Positions 1-8,716 of a DNA stretch of 14,839 nucleotides are shown here, piece after piece; the stretch's first letter is position 1; each line of letters starts with the position of its first letter. Source of the DNA: Temnopleurus reevesii (Eukaryota > Echinodermata > Echinoidea > Temnopleuroida > Temnopleuridae); assembly GCA_036244855.1 (NCBI GenBank), contig BQKZ01002359.1, positions 23,285 to 38,123 on the forward strand, written 5' to 3'. The notes below the pieces were generated by a model. The model saw only the letters and a program-made list of their open reading frames with translations, did no database searches and had not been told where the DNA came from. The translations under genes were made by a program, and so were the position numbers.

Positions 1-60
1 GAATGTTTGAATGAAAATCAAATTCCATTGTCCCTTCTGCTCATTGTGAATGCTAACGCT
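1..60 (+). repeat. Fragment of the ~223-bp dispersed repeat family
   Basis: The string TTGTCCCTTCTGCTCA near the window start recurs almost unchanged at about 3370, and as CGTCCCTTCTGCCCA at about 3152. It is followed each time by a related GTGAxTG stretch. This marks the window edge as the end of a further copy of the repeat described at 3015-3435. Only the tail of the unit lies inside the window. Confidence 0.5.
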
Positions 61-1556
61 GCAGTAAACTTGTATTGTACACCACCAGAACATTGTTACA
101 AAAGCACCAGCAATGTATTCATTAATTAAGATCTAATACTGAAATTATATAAATCTATTGATTTTTAAAAAAAACTGATATTTTGGGGATTCTTAACACA
201 CTACCGGTGTTCAAAAACTGTTCTGGTGATGTACAAACAATAATATTGTCTAATCTAATGGTTTTTGCAGAATGGTCTTTTATGAGCAAAAGCAAGAGGA
301 GAGAGAAAACATTCCTACCAACCTTCTGGAATACAAATCAGCCAAAACCCTCGAATTTGAATAGCCAAACAGTTGAACTAATTACATTGTCATGGGAGAA
401 AACATAACAAAAACATTCTCACCAAAATGTAATTGTCATGACAATATGCTATATAAATATTCAAGAGAGTTGGTAGCCCTGGAAAAGGTGAACAAAACAA
501 AATGGGAGTAATTTCATCCTGTACCCATCATGGGCAATATCCAGAGAGAATAATCAAATATTACTAGATATTCCCATACTTCCTATCATGTATGATCAGT
601 CTGCCCATCCTTCCCCCCATTCTTCCGTTATATTAGACAATGAGGGCGCCCTACGGTACATAAAATAACCTTAAAAACAAACCACTAAGCAAACAAAACT
701 AGCTCAAAATATTGTCTTATTTAATCGATGAATACATAAAAGACACTTTAATGGTTGAATAAATAATATTTGGGAGTAAATATGATTATGCTAAAGCCCT
801 ATAATTGGTATCATAAAACATTACCCATACTTCCCCAACAGCAGTTTTCGTGTGCAAAGGCGTTAAATGAAAGCTTCGGGAAAAGGGTCAAATTTTATAT
901 GAAATGGAATATTAAAGAATTGAAAAACATAATTTTAGTCAGAACATAACTTCCACTGCTATCTTTCATCGTTTTTATTGACAAATAACGCATTTGTACA
1001 GCTTTTAGGAGGTTTGATTTATGCACTTTTTGCCCATTCTTCCCGCAAACCACATATAATCGTAATTTGTGAATCTCATGAAAATTTCCATTTTCTTGAT
1101 AAAATATCAAATTTGCTGGGGTTAAAAGTAATAATAATCATCTTCAATTTTTAAATGGTCTATTTATGGAAATATTAAACATTTTTAAAAAGCTAACATA
1201 ACGTTTATTCTTATTCTTTCTCGTTACACTGCTTATACGGACACATTTTGTTTACTTCTTATGGTTATAGAGGAATGGCCCTAAAAATCGTTGTAACGCA
1301 AGAGAGCGAGTTAAATCAAAACAAGGAATTCAAGGGAAATATTAATCTCACTATATATTAAAGATATAAACCACATAATTTCAAGCAAACATGCAAAATC
1401 TTAGCAAAATCGACAGAATGATATGAGAATAATTCACGATGTCCATACTTCCGCCTGTGTACAAAACAAACGGGGCGGAGATATCCAATTTCTAGCGAGC
1501 AAGGAAAAAAACAGATTGTGATCCTTTCTCAAGTTTATCATTGCCCATCCTTCCTT
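61..1556. other. AT-rich gene-free stretch with a dispersed CCCATNCTTCC motif
   Basis: No reading frame here shows coding character: all are short, AT-rich and without codon bias. The one pattern seen is the 11-mer CCCATNCTTCC at 573-583, 604-614, 616-626, 824-834, 1033-1043 and 1544-1554, with a near match (TCCATACTTCC) at 1442-1452. All lie on the same strand. The sequence around the copies does not obviously align, so a tandem array is not supported. Confidence 0.5.
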
Positions 1557-1707
1557 TCCCAGAGAGAGAGAGAGAGAAAGAGAGACTTTGGACAGAAAGG
1601 TGAGGAGAGAGAGAGGTAGAAATAGAAAAGAAAGAGAGAGAGAGACAGACAGAAGAGAAATAGATAGAGAGAGAGAGGCAGATGAAGAAAGATGGGGGAG
1701 ATGACAG
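1557..1707 (+). repeat. Purine (GA)n microsatellite tract
   Basis: About 150 bases are almost all A and G on the plus strand, with pure GA runs interrupted by GACA, GATA and AAAG variants. The long minus-strand frames crossing it (rich in Ser, Leu and Phe) are translations of the CT repeat and not genes. Long homopurine tracts can form triplex or H-DNA structures; nothing here shows that this one does. Confidence 0.85.
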
Positions 1708-2731
1708 GCAAAATGTAAGCATGAGTTAAAGGCATTGTACAACAATTATCTTTCATGGAAAAGTGAACCTGAGAAGGACCTACCCACCCTCCACGTTTCC
1801 CTGTTGCACAAAGGGTTGCTAGCTTGCTTGTTGCTAACTTTAAAGATATATTCTGGTATTTGTTAAAAAAATAAAATGAAGGTTCACAGAATCGCACAAA
1901 ATGTGAGAAGAATGTTAAGAACTATGAATAAATAATATGTGCCAAAGTGTTTTGCAAGAAAATGTATAATGGCAGAGAAATGTGCAAATAAAGGGTCAAA
2001 ATTGGGCCATGTCGGGCCGACAGATTTTATACCAGTCCCACGCGCTGCTTCCTGTGTTTGCTGCAGTGGACAGAGCACGTGGAGAATGACATAATTTCGC
2101 TTTTAACCGGTTTGAGGTTATCATATTAGTTTTCCCTTGTCTACACAAGTCGCGTTGTGCTTTGTTTGTAACATAAGATTATTTTAATCATTCATTTTTC
2201 CAAATTGAAGTTCTTTGCAAGTACTCGATATTCGCTTTAAGCCTTACTCACGCAATTACGTTTCATTCATATTTTAGCAAATCTAATTTTGTGTACAAAT
2301 CAAAAACAAAATACAGATTTTTTAATAAATTGGAATTACATGTACACTAAAGAGAAATTTGAAACAATGATGTATACCCATAATGAATTATAAAAGTGAT
2401 AATTACTAGATGTATTTGGTTTTTTTTTCATGTACCATAAATTGAATGAACATGTAATGTAAGCTTGCTAAAAGATTAGACAGCTCCTGAGGTGTCGTAA
2501 CTAGCTATCAATGAACTCGTCGATGAGATAACGAGAATCCTTTAGGGAGACAGACAAGGGGATCAAACTAAGACCCTTTCGTGTAATTGGCCCCCCTGGG
2601 GATTCCCAAGAAAGATTGCAAAATTGTGCAGGGTAGATGAAATATCATTGTCTAACGGGGCAAGCAGTAAATAAACTCTTGTATCACCCAGGGAGAGGTG
2701 TACAGGCTGGGGTTGTGATACCACTGTTTAT
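1708..2731. other. Gene-free stretch, little visible structure
   Basis: AT-rich sequence with no credible coding region. GGGGATTCCCAAG at about 2594 matches the core of the array unit at 4904-5532, so a relic of that family may sit here. A small inverted repeat, GTATCAC (2681-2687) and GTGATAC (2715-2721), precedes the foldback element that follows. Nothing else is recognised. Confidence 0.4.
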
Positions 2732-3002
2732 GCCTTAGTCCAGTTGAGGACTGTATGTTCTGACAGCATCCTTCTGTCCCACCTCTGCATATTCACTTAC
2801 ACTGAACACACATGGACACAGTGCAGTACTAAACTTCCTCACTTTGTGTGTAGAGGCGCGATCAGAGGGGTATACAGATCAGAGGGCTATGTAAGGGGAC
2901 TCTGTGGTTGAGTGCTGTGCAGTCCCTGTGTGTTCAGTGTAAGTGAATATGCATAGGTGGGTGCTATCAGAACACACAGTCCTCAACTGGACTACTTAGG
3001 CC
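2732..3002. mobile_element. Foldback element with ~80-bp inverted arms (MITE-like)
   Basis: The left arm (about 2732-2815) and the reverse complement of the right arm (about 2925-3002) match over roughly 80 bases. Shared blocks include GTCCAGTTGAGGACTGT, TGTTCTGA and CATATTCACTTACACTGAAC. The middle (~110 bp) is unrelated and has no coding frame. The size and structure fit a non-autonomous DNA transposon. A clean target-site duplication could not be fixed, because the outer edges (GCCTTAG and CTACTTAGGCC) have drifted. The superfamily is unknown. Confidence 0.8.
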
Positions 3003-3014
3003 TTTGCATTCATT

Positions 3015-3435
3015 CTCACAAGCCTGGGGATTCCCTAGAAAATGTAATGTTGATGTTTTTGCAACATTTCATGGCAACGCCATTGCGTGTGCTATGCATG
3101 TGCTGTGTAATGTGAAAGCCGGAATGAAGTTCTTTACTTTGTCCAAATCCTTCGTCCCTTCTGCCCAAAGTGCGTGGTGAGACTTGTATAATCACTTAAG
3201 TGTGTAATGACTGGAATTGGGATGGCAATGTAACATACTCACAAGCCTGGAGATTACCTAGAAAATGTTGATGCTTTGCAATATTTCTTGGCAGCGATCT
3301 TGTATATGCTATATGTGTGCTATCTAATGCGAAAGCCTGAATGAAGTTGTTTACTTTCTCCAAAATCCTTTGTCCCTTCTGCTCATAGTGAGTGGCGAAT
3401 AAAACTCTTGCAGCACGCTGAGGACCCCACACCAT
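3015..3435 (+). repeat. Two direct copies of a ~223-bp repeat
   Basis: Copy 1 starts at 3015 and copy 2 at 3238, each opening with CTCACAAGCCTGG. Both then run through a diverged GGGATTCCCTAGAAAATG, a Met-rich-looking but noncoding ATGTGTGCTAT block, GAATGAAGTT, TTTACTTT and TCCCTTCTGC. They have diverged by substitutions and short indels. A third, truncated copy lies at 3943-4022. No product is expected. Confidence 0.75.
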
Positions 3436-3495
3436 TAATTACATCCCCATTGACTTGTGTGTAAAGAGTAAAAAGTAAAAATTCATCAAAAAAAT

Positions 3496-3536
3496 AAGGA
3501 CATGTACCATACAAGCTTGCTTTTCAACATGTCCTT
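3496..3536. repeat. Small perfect inverted repeat
   Basis: AAGGACATGT (3496-3505) and ACATGTCCTT (3527-3536) form a perfect 10-bp stem with a 21-base loop. It could be a relic of a foldback element or chance in AT-rich DNA. A T-rich tract on the plus strand follows, but nothing upstream suggests a transcript ending here. Confidence 0.35.
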
Positions 3537-3650
3537 TTCTGTTTTCATTTTATTTTTTGCAAATCTGCAAACTTTATACTATAATTTTATGCCTTAAACA
3601 TTCATTTTCTTCTTTTTTTCTGGTAAAAATGTATTAATATATGTTCATTT

Positions 3651-3725
3651 AATTGTTTTTTTTTTGTTGTGAAAAAAATGAAAGAAACAGAATAAATAAA
3701 TAAATACTAAAAAAAAAAAAAAAAT
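3651..3725 (+). repeat. Low-complexity T-run, (AAAT)n and A-run
   Basis: A T-rich run is followed by AATAAATAAATAAATAC and a long uninterrupted A-run ending near 3724. An AATAAA-like string directly before poly(A) is what an old retroposed RNA tail would leave. No retroposed body can be recognised upstream, so simple microsatellite growth is equally possible. Confidence 0.6.
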
Positions 3726-3942
3726 AGGTGCTAGGAATAGTAACATTCAGACTTGAGGTTTCAGTAGATCATCTTATTTTGTTCATCTTCATGAAATATG
3801 AAGGGTGTTTTTTCAGCTCATTCTCTTACAAATGGGTATGAAAATTAAACTACCTATAAATTTGCTTGGAGCATTTTGGAATATGGAATTTTGCATAAGG
3901 TTGATAAAATTCTGGCTGTGCGAATGCAGCTCATGTACTGTA

Positions 3943-4022
3943 CTCACAAGCCTGGGGATTCCCAAGATAGTTCAATGTTCATGTTTTGCAATATTTCTTG
4001 GCAGCGATTTTGATCTATTAGG
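3943..4022 (+). repeat. Truncated third copy of the ~223-bp repeat
   Basis: CTCACAAGCCTGGGGATTCC is followed by GTTCAATGTTCATG and TTTGCAATATTTCTTGGCAGCGAT, matching the copies at 3015 and 3238. It stops near TTTTGATC, about one third of the way through the unit. The short plus-strand reading frame that crosses it has no coding features. Confidence 0.7.
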
Positions 4023-4770
4023 TGATCAATTTCTTTAGCCAGGGTAGGCATGATCAAATATCGCTTATATATAGCCTCCAAACATCCTCTATATAGATAA
4101 TATCAAAATTATAGATTAGTAATGGCAAGGATGAAAAAATATTGCTGTTAAAGTCCAAGTACAGTTTTGGTAAAAGCCAATTTTTTTGTCCCTAAATTTT
4201 GTTTTCAAATCTAAATAAAATGAAATATAGTATCATGAACATGTTGCACAAAAGATTGTGTGAAAAATAAAGAGTTTTGGTAAAGCTATAACCTAAAATG
4301 TGCAAAATATCTCAGTCTCTTGTACCCCAAGACTTATTCAATATTAAATGTTTCTTTCTTGGTAAATGACACCTTCTCATGCACAGGATTTGATGAAAAT
4401 TTCAAAATTTAATCTTAGTGTACCCCTTTTTATCATTATTCTGTCAAATCACAGATATAAGTTTGCACATGTGTGATAAAAAAAAATATTGTTATTACCA
4501 AGAGAGGGCATTTATGTATGATTTAACAGTCAAATTCAAAGTTGTGTTTTCTTTGTTATACTATTATCTAAATTCATATATTTTTTTTGTATACATTATT
4601 TCATCTGTATGTCGCATGCACAGAATCATCTGCAACGGTGTGTGTGCATTTGTGGTTTTATGAATGCATTGGTATTTGTGTTTTTGTGTTTAATAAGTAA
4701 CATTTTTCAATATTATAATTAAAAATATATGTAATTTGAAATTTAATCTGGTATCAACTATAAGGTATTC
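4023..4770. other. AT-rich stretch, nothing recognised
   Basis: About 750 bases with no credible gene, no long inverted repeat and no tandem repeat that I can see. Short open frames are Phe-, Tyr- and Ile-rich, as expected from AT-rich noncoding DNA. Confidence 0.5.
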
Positions 4771-4903
4771 CCTTTCTGTTGTTTTCCGTAGGCTTTCACT
4801 TCTACTATGAGTACTTTAAACCTTTGTAAGCTTCTAGTATGTTCCATGTTTTTTTGCAGTTATTTTTAATGAAAGTGTTCAATAAAGATGAAATGAAATG
4901 AAG
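4771..4903 (+). repeat. 3'-UTR-like or LINE/SINE-like tail ending in (ATGAA)n
   Basis: The block ends in an AATAAA hexamer (4881-4886), followed at once by three ATGAA-type pentamers (about 4888-4902). AATAAA plus a short tandem 3' repeat is typical of the tails of several non-LTR retrotransposon groups. No reverse transcriptase sequence is visible upstream, so this would be a badly 5'-truncated copy. An ordinary poly(A) signal by chance is the alternative. Confidence 0.35.
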
Positions 4904-5532
4904 ATTGCGCAATAGCTGACAACGACATGAATTAATGTAATATGGATTGCGCAATATCTTGTACTTCCCCTCTACGCTTATGAAATCACATGGGATTCCC
5001 AAGCAAGCTGAAGGAGTGCAAAATGCAGGGTCGGTAGAACAGGGGAGGGGGAGAGGGAGCCCTAATATTTTTGACAAATGTGTGGATGCATGACAACACT
5101 TGAAATAATGTAATGTGGATTGTGCAATGACTTATACTTGTACTCGTTTTTTTTGCAATTTTGCAATTATGAAATCGGATGGGATTCCCAAGTTTTCACT
5201 ATACAGGAGGAGTGCAAAAATGCAGGGCTGGCAGAACTGGTGGGGGGGGGGGGGGGAGAGGGAGCCCTATTATTTTTGATAAATGTGTGGATGTATGACA
5301 ACGACATGAATTCATGTAATGTGGATTACGCAATATCTTGCACTTCCCCTCTACGCTTATGAAATCAGTTGGGATTCCCAAGGTTTCAGTACAGGAGGAG
5401 TGCAAAATGCAGGGCTGGCAGAACCGGTGAGGGGGAGAGGGAGCCCTAATATTTTAGACAAAGGTGTGGACGTATGACAACACATGAAATAATGTAATGT
5501 GGATTGTGCAATCAGGTGGGATTCCCAAGCTT
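4904..5532 (+). repeat. Tandem array of ~190-bp units carrying C/EBP-like palindromes
   Basis: The core GGGATTCCCAAG starts at 4992, 5181, 5371 and 5518, giving spacings of 189, 190 and 147. Each unit holds in order an ATTGCGCAAT-type palindrome, TATGAAATC, GGGATTCCCAAG, GGAGTGCAAAATGCAGGG, a G-rich block, AGCCCTAATATTTTTGA and CAAATGTGTGGATG. The palindrome copies are ATTGCGCAAT (4904, 4946), ATTGTGCAAT (5119, 5503) and ATTACGCAAT (5325). Minus-strand frames across the array are repeats of each other and not genes. The array resumes after an inserted element, at 6028. Confidence 0.88.
5242..5256 (+). repeat. Run of 15 G within the tandem array
   Basis: Fifteen consecutive G bases replace the shorter GGGGAGGGGGAG or GAGGGGGAG block found at the same place in the neighbouring units. 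A run this long is prone to replication slippage and to length miscalls in short-read assembly, so its exact length is uncertain. Confidence 0.9.
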
Positions 5533-6027
5533 TAAAAGAAGAGTCTACCCCAAAGTAATCTTTTTTAACAGGAGCAGAAACAAAAATCACGTGAACAGAA
5601 TAAAAAGTTTCAGACAAATCGGACAAGTAATAAATAAGTAATGAATTTTTAAAAAAAGAAAAAAATTAGCATATATCAGTGAGAATTTTCAGACATGTTG
5701 CTGATGACTACTAACCAGAATTTTCTTTATATTTGTTGTGCAAAATTCATAATTTCTACAAAAAGATAGATCGATAATGTAGACATCCTATAGCTTAAGT
5801 TTTGAGGAAATCATGTTTTTGGGGAAAAAGTAACGTTTTATAAAAATTGAATACAATAAATAGTCAGATGTGCACCTATGACATCATCAGTTGCCAATTT
5901 GTCTAGATATTTAAATGTTCCTAACTTTCTGATTGGTTGTTCAATTCTCCTAAAACCTTTTTGTTCTGTTTATTTAATTTTTGGCTCCTGTTGGAGAAAT
6001 ATTATTTTGGGGTAGACTCTTTTTTGA
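5533..6027. mobile_element. ~495-bp foldback element inserted in the tandem array
   Basis: The left end (AAGAGTCTACCCCAAAGTAAT, near 5539) and the reverse complement of the right end (AAGAGTCTACCCCAAAATAAT, near 6022) are near-identical inverted termini. Looser arm similarity extends inward through AACAGGAGC and GAACAGAA. The interior is AT-rich, contains TGACATCATCAG, and has no transposase frame. It splits a unit of the 190-bp array: GGGATTCCCAAG lies directly to the left and ACAGGAGGAGTTCAAAATTCAGGG to the right. The insertion is therefore younger than the array. Exact ends and TSD are uncertain by a few bases. Confidence 0.8.
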
Positions 6028-6112
6028 ACAACAGGAGGAGTTCAAAATTCAGGGCCAGCACAACCCGGAACGGGCCAGGGAAGCCCTAATATTTTTGACA
6101 AATGTGTGGATG
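6028..6112 (+). repeat. Displaced right part of an array unit
   Basis: CAGGAGGAGTTCAAAATTCA, then CAGGGAAGCCCTAATATTTT and GACAAATGTGTGGATGTATGA, match the downstream half of the 190-bp unit. It continues the unit interrupted at 5532. Its G-rich block is reduced compared with the other copies. Confidence 0.8.
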
Positions 6113-6116
6113 TATG

Positions 6117-6156
6117 AGAGAGTGTGTGTGGGCCCCCACAACCAACCACACTCTCT
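6117..6156. repeat. Short hairpin at the array edge
   Basis: AGAGAGTGTG (6117-6126) pairs perfectly with CACACTCTCT (6147-6156). A further inner stem, GTGGG with CCCAC, lies in the loop (about 6128-6138). No T-run or other terminator feature follows. It may be the end of another small foldback element. Confidence 0.5.
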
Positions 6157-6159
6157 TAT

Positions 6160-7250
6160 TCCTACCAAGTAGCCATTCACTTCACCTGGGTTGAGTGCAG
6201 CACAATATAGATTCATATCTTGCTGATGGAAATTAACGCAATTCATGAGTGGAATGTCTTACAATATAAGAAAGACTTAAAGAACAAGTTTAAGAACTGG
6301 TATCAGTTTCGTGGGCTGAACATGCAAAATATCTTGGTGAACCACCGCCCAGGGTAGTTGAAAAAAAAATTGACTTTTTTCTCAGCTTTGTTTGCTTTAA
6401 AATGTGTTTGGCAGATTGCCAAGGTATGTTGTGAATATTTAGTCTGCGCATAGCCTTTGGCTTTTGATGTTTGTGTATGTAGAGTGTTATACACAATCTG
6501 CAATCATGGTCTATAAGACAGACTGTAGTTACTTTCTCCCAGGTCCAATAATGATTAGAAGCAGTCTTTGACTAGTCATCCACAACAGAGTCTGCGCTTG
6601 CAGACTAGTGAACACTCCAATTTGTACTGCAGCTGCAAGCTTTGTGCCTATCCAATGAAGCAATTGTAGTCTTTACTCAAGACACACTAACATTGCCAAA
6701 GTTGGGTCTGTGTTTTCAGACTATACCATCATCCATATTCATAACTCTTGTAACTTACAACAGCTGGCAGTATGCAAATCAGGTCATGCACTTGGCAGTG
6801 GTATTTAAATCATAGGCTTAATAATCAGACACAATTCAAGTAGAGGAAATGGTATCGGTGAAAAATATATTCATCAAAACGTTTCATCAATGCCCTTTCA
6901 TTAACAATGGAGGGGAGAGGGGAGGGGGTATTACAATACCATATATGACTTTGTATATCAGATTTGCAAATACTACTTAATTTAAGCACAATTTGGTCCA
7001 AATAAAGCATTTTGAATATCAGTTTGGCCTAAACCATTTAATCTTTCTGGCAGCAATATCAGGCCTATAATATCAATATTTGGTCCATCAAGAATATGTT
7101 CAAACAATAAATACAACATCTCTGAAAACAAGAAAGGTCATTGATTCAAGACTAGATTACCCATCCCCCTCGAAAAACGTCACATCAATATCTTGGTCGG
7201 TAAATTCCCAATCGCTGACGCTTCTCATCTACAAAGGTCTAAATTTCAAG
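6160..7250. other. Gene-free stretch, nothing recognised
   Basis: Unique-looking sequence with no credible coding frame and no long repeat shared with the rest of the window. It includes short palindromes (GTCTGCGCTTGCAGAC near 6591) and a purine-rich GGAGGGGAGAGGGGAGGGGG run near 6910. As it lies directly upstream of the predicted promoter, it may include distal regulatory DNA, but no convincing cluster of sites is visible. Confidence 0.4.
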
Positions 7251-7252
7251 AC

Positions 7253-7350
7253 TAATCCAATAGCTTGAAAGGGATTTAAACGACCGCACAGCAGTGCCCA
7301 TCCCACTCGATTGTAAACAACTGCCTGGGTATTACCACTAGCTATTTAAA
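7253..7350 (+). promoter_or_regulatory. Predicted core promoter: CCAAT and TATA-like boxes
   Basis: TATTTAAA at 7343-7350 is a good TATA-type box. TAATCC overlapping CCAAT at 7253-7261 lies about 85 bp further upstream. An ATG-free stretch with a strong splice donor follows (7375-7532). These parts together suggest transcription starting near 7375-7385. All of this rests on motif spacing; AT-rich DNA gives TATA matches by chance, so the splice donor and the lack of ATG carry most of the weight. Confidence 0.45.
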
Positions 7351-7374
7351 CACACAGCAGCCACAGAGGAAAGC

Positions 7375-7532
7375 TACTATTGAGCTGCAGTGCCTGCTAC
7401 TCAAAATATTATAGCGGATTTGAACTTGACGTCGTCGCAGAAGTCAGACTACAGCTGTTTTTGTCGACGTAATCAAATATCTGCAGAGGTGTTTTTTTTT
7501 TTTACTGCATTTGCTTGGAACGTGGAATAAAG
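7375..7532 (+). other. Predicted untranslated first exon with splice donor
   Basis: From the TATA-like box to 7532 there is no ATG at all, as expected for a 5' leader. The stretch ends in AAG|GTAAGT, matching 8 of 9 positions of the metazoan donor consensus, with GT at 7533-7534. A CRE-like TGACGTCG lies at 7427-7434 and a second GACGTAAT near 7464. A 12-T run near 7492-7503 sits inside the exon. Alternatively the 3' part is an internal exon using the AG at about 7486. The predicted partner is the acceptor at 13506-13507. Confidence 0.45.
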
Positions 7533-7540
7533 GTAAGTTT

Positions 7541-7707
7541 ACAGTTAACTCTGCCTGTTAACTCTGCCTGTTAAATTTGAATCTGTTGGACCACAAAAAT
7601 CTGTTCAACCTGGGAGAAATTTGACTTAGATGAGGTAAAAACACGTGTTTTATTTTGTAAGATACCATCAATTTAGGCAAGTATTTGAAATAGGCAGAGT
7701 TGACTGT
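7541..7707. mobile_element. Small element with 16-bp inverted ends beside the splice donor
   Basis: ACAGTTAACTCTGCCT (7541-7556) and the reverse complement of 7692-7707 (ACAGTCAACTCTGCCT) match at 15 of 16 bases. The left end is partly duplicated: GTTAACTCTGCCT occurs twice in tandem at 7544-7569. The interior has no coding frame. It begins only eight bases into the predicted intron. The flanks show no clear TSD, so a MITE is likely but not proven. Confidence 0.45.
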
Positions 7708-7737
7708 GTTTCATTTCGAGCAAACGCTTAGTGAACA

Positions 7738-7939
7738 AAATATCAAGATATTCGTATCTTATCAAATCAATAGCAGACGTCTCGAGGAGGGCATGTATCA
7801 TGATATTTGCATCTCATCAAATTTGTAGCAGACGTCTAAAGGACAGCTTATCATGATATTTTTATCTTATCAAATTCATAGCAGACGTCTCAAGGAGGGC
7901 ATATCGAGATATTTACATAGATCTTATCAAATTCGCATT
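7738..7939 (+). repeat. ~54-bp tandem repeat, about 3.5 copies
   Basis: GCAGACGTCT starts at 7773, 7828 and 7881, with spacings of 55 and 53. Each copy is preceded by ATATTxxxATCTxATCAAAT and followed by a GGAGGGCAT-type block, then a palindromic ATCATGAT or ATCGAGAT. A last partial copy runs to about 7939 without the GACGTC part. The half-palindrome GACGTC recurs in every full copy. Confidence 0.85.
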
Positions 7940-8041
7940 ATTACTGTACTATATTGCATTTCCTGTTTCTATATTTGACGATCATCAGATTTGATATCGT
8001 TTATATGACTATGTCTCGTTGTTCCCTTGAATAACTTTTAT

Positions 8042-8446
8042 GAAAGGGGAACTTCACCCAGACATTGATGTTCTCTCAGTGGGTGGAGAAAAACACAATG
8101 ATCAAACTGAAAATTTGAGCAAAATCCGACAATCCATTCAAAAGTTATGAATTTTCAAAATTTAGATTTACACCCCTCATGGGCTTCTTAAATTGGCAAT
8201 GTACAGGCACAAAATGGCTGCAAACATGGAGAACTCTGACCACTCACTTTGTACACAGAATTTCACATTTTCTTCTTTGTCTAGAAAAGTAGACAATAAA
8301 ACAACAAAATTAATTCCGAAATGCATGCAGACTCAAAATGTCCATATCATACTTGAAGAGAAAAGTACAATTTTGTATACTTTTCTAGAAAAAGAAGAAA
8401 ATATGAAATTCTGTGTACAAAGTGAATGGAGAGATGGCAGCCATTT
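8042..8446. mobile_element. Large nested foldback element lacking its right outer arm
   Basis: The left outer arm (8042-8192, starting GGGGAACTTCACCCAGACAT) is followed by inner inverted arms 8193-8285 and about 8388-8446, which are reverse complements (TTTGTACACAGAATTTCA with its complement, AAAATGGCTGC with GCAGCCATTT). The element stops abruptly at GGCAGCCATTT, where the right outer arm should begin. The copy at 12480-12907 has that right outer arm but lacks the left one. The 108-codon plus frame across it is not coding (see rejected items). Confidence 0.8.
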
Positions 8447-8547
8447 AAAATTGATTTTTTTTAAATTTAAAAATGCAAAGGTGTCTGTCTTTCCACTTCC
8501 CTGCTTCACTTTGGAATGAATGTCTGAAACATCAAATAAACGTGCTG

Positions 8548-8716
8548 GGCGGTGTTTCACCAAGTCGTTCTTAAAGTTACGCACGACTTTATGTTTGACT
8601 GGTATCAATTCTTGCGCTGAATGCGCGTGATAATGTGAACCATTACGCACAAGAAGGGGTACCAGTCGAATGTTAAGTCGTACGTAAAGTCTCCCTTATC
8701 TTGGTGAAATACCTCC
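8548..8716. mobile_element. 169-bp MITE with 3-bp target duplication
   Basis: The ends GGCGGTGTTTCACCAAG and (reverse complement of the right end) GGAGGTATTTCACCAAG match at 15 of 17. Weaker arm similarity continues for ~75 bp (ACGACTT, GACTGGTA, TTCTTG). The flanking CTG at 8545-8547 and 8717-8719 is a candidate 3-bp TSD. The empty site is visible in sister array units, which read CTGGTTTCCATTTAAAAG with no insert. Confidence 0.85.

Noticed and set aside
183..407. 74-codon plus frame near the window start
   Set aside because: AT-rich codons, no good start context, no conserved-looking motif, no splice or promoter support.
1434..1897. Overlapping minus-strand reading frames rich in Ser, Leu and Phe
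   Set aside because: They are translations of the (GA)n tract on the opposite strand. Three frames are open at once because the repeat contains no stop codon.
2490..2590. tRNA-derived SINE suggested by a minus-strand AGTTTGATCCCC, loosely box B
   Set aside because: No box A at the right distance, no cloverleaf, and no tail.
4805..5626. Three minus-strand frames with shared peptide pieces (SKILGLPLPL, PAFCTP)
   Set aside because: The shared pieces come from the 190-bp tandem units read in antisense. The frames end at different places in the unit and begin in unrelated sequence.
6501..6735. Possible foldback element suggested by ATGGTCTATAAGACAGACT and ATAGTCTGAAAACACAGAC (reverse strand)
   Set aside because: The matching words occur in a different order and spacing in the two arms, and no longer alignment supports them.
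8193..8519. 108-codon plus frame sharing a ~50-residue stretch with a frame at 12479-12769
   Set aside because: Both lie in the same foldback element. In the shared part I count about five amino-acid-changing to two silent differences, as expected without selection on protein. The ends of the two frames differ because of shifts.
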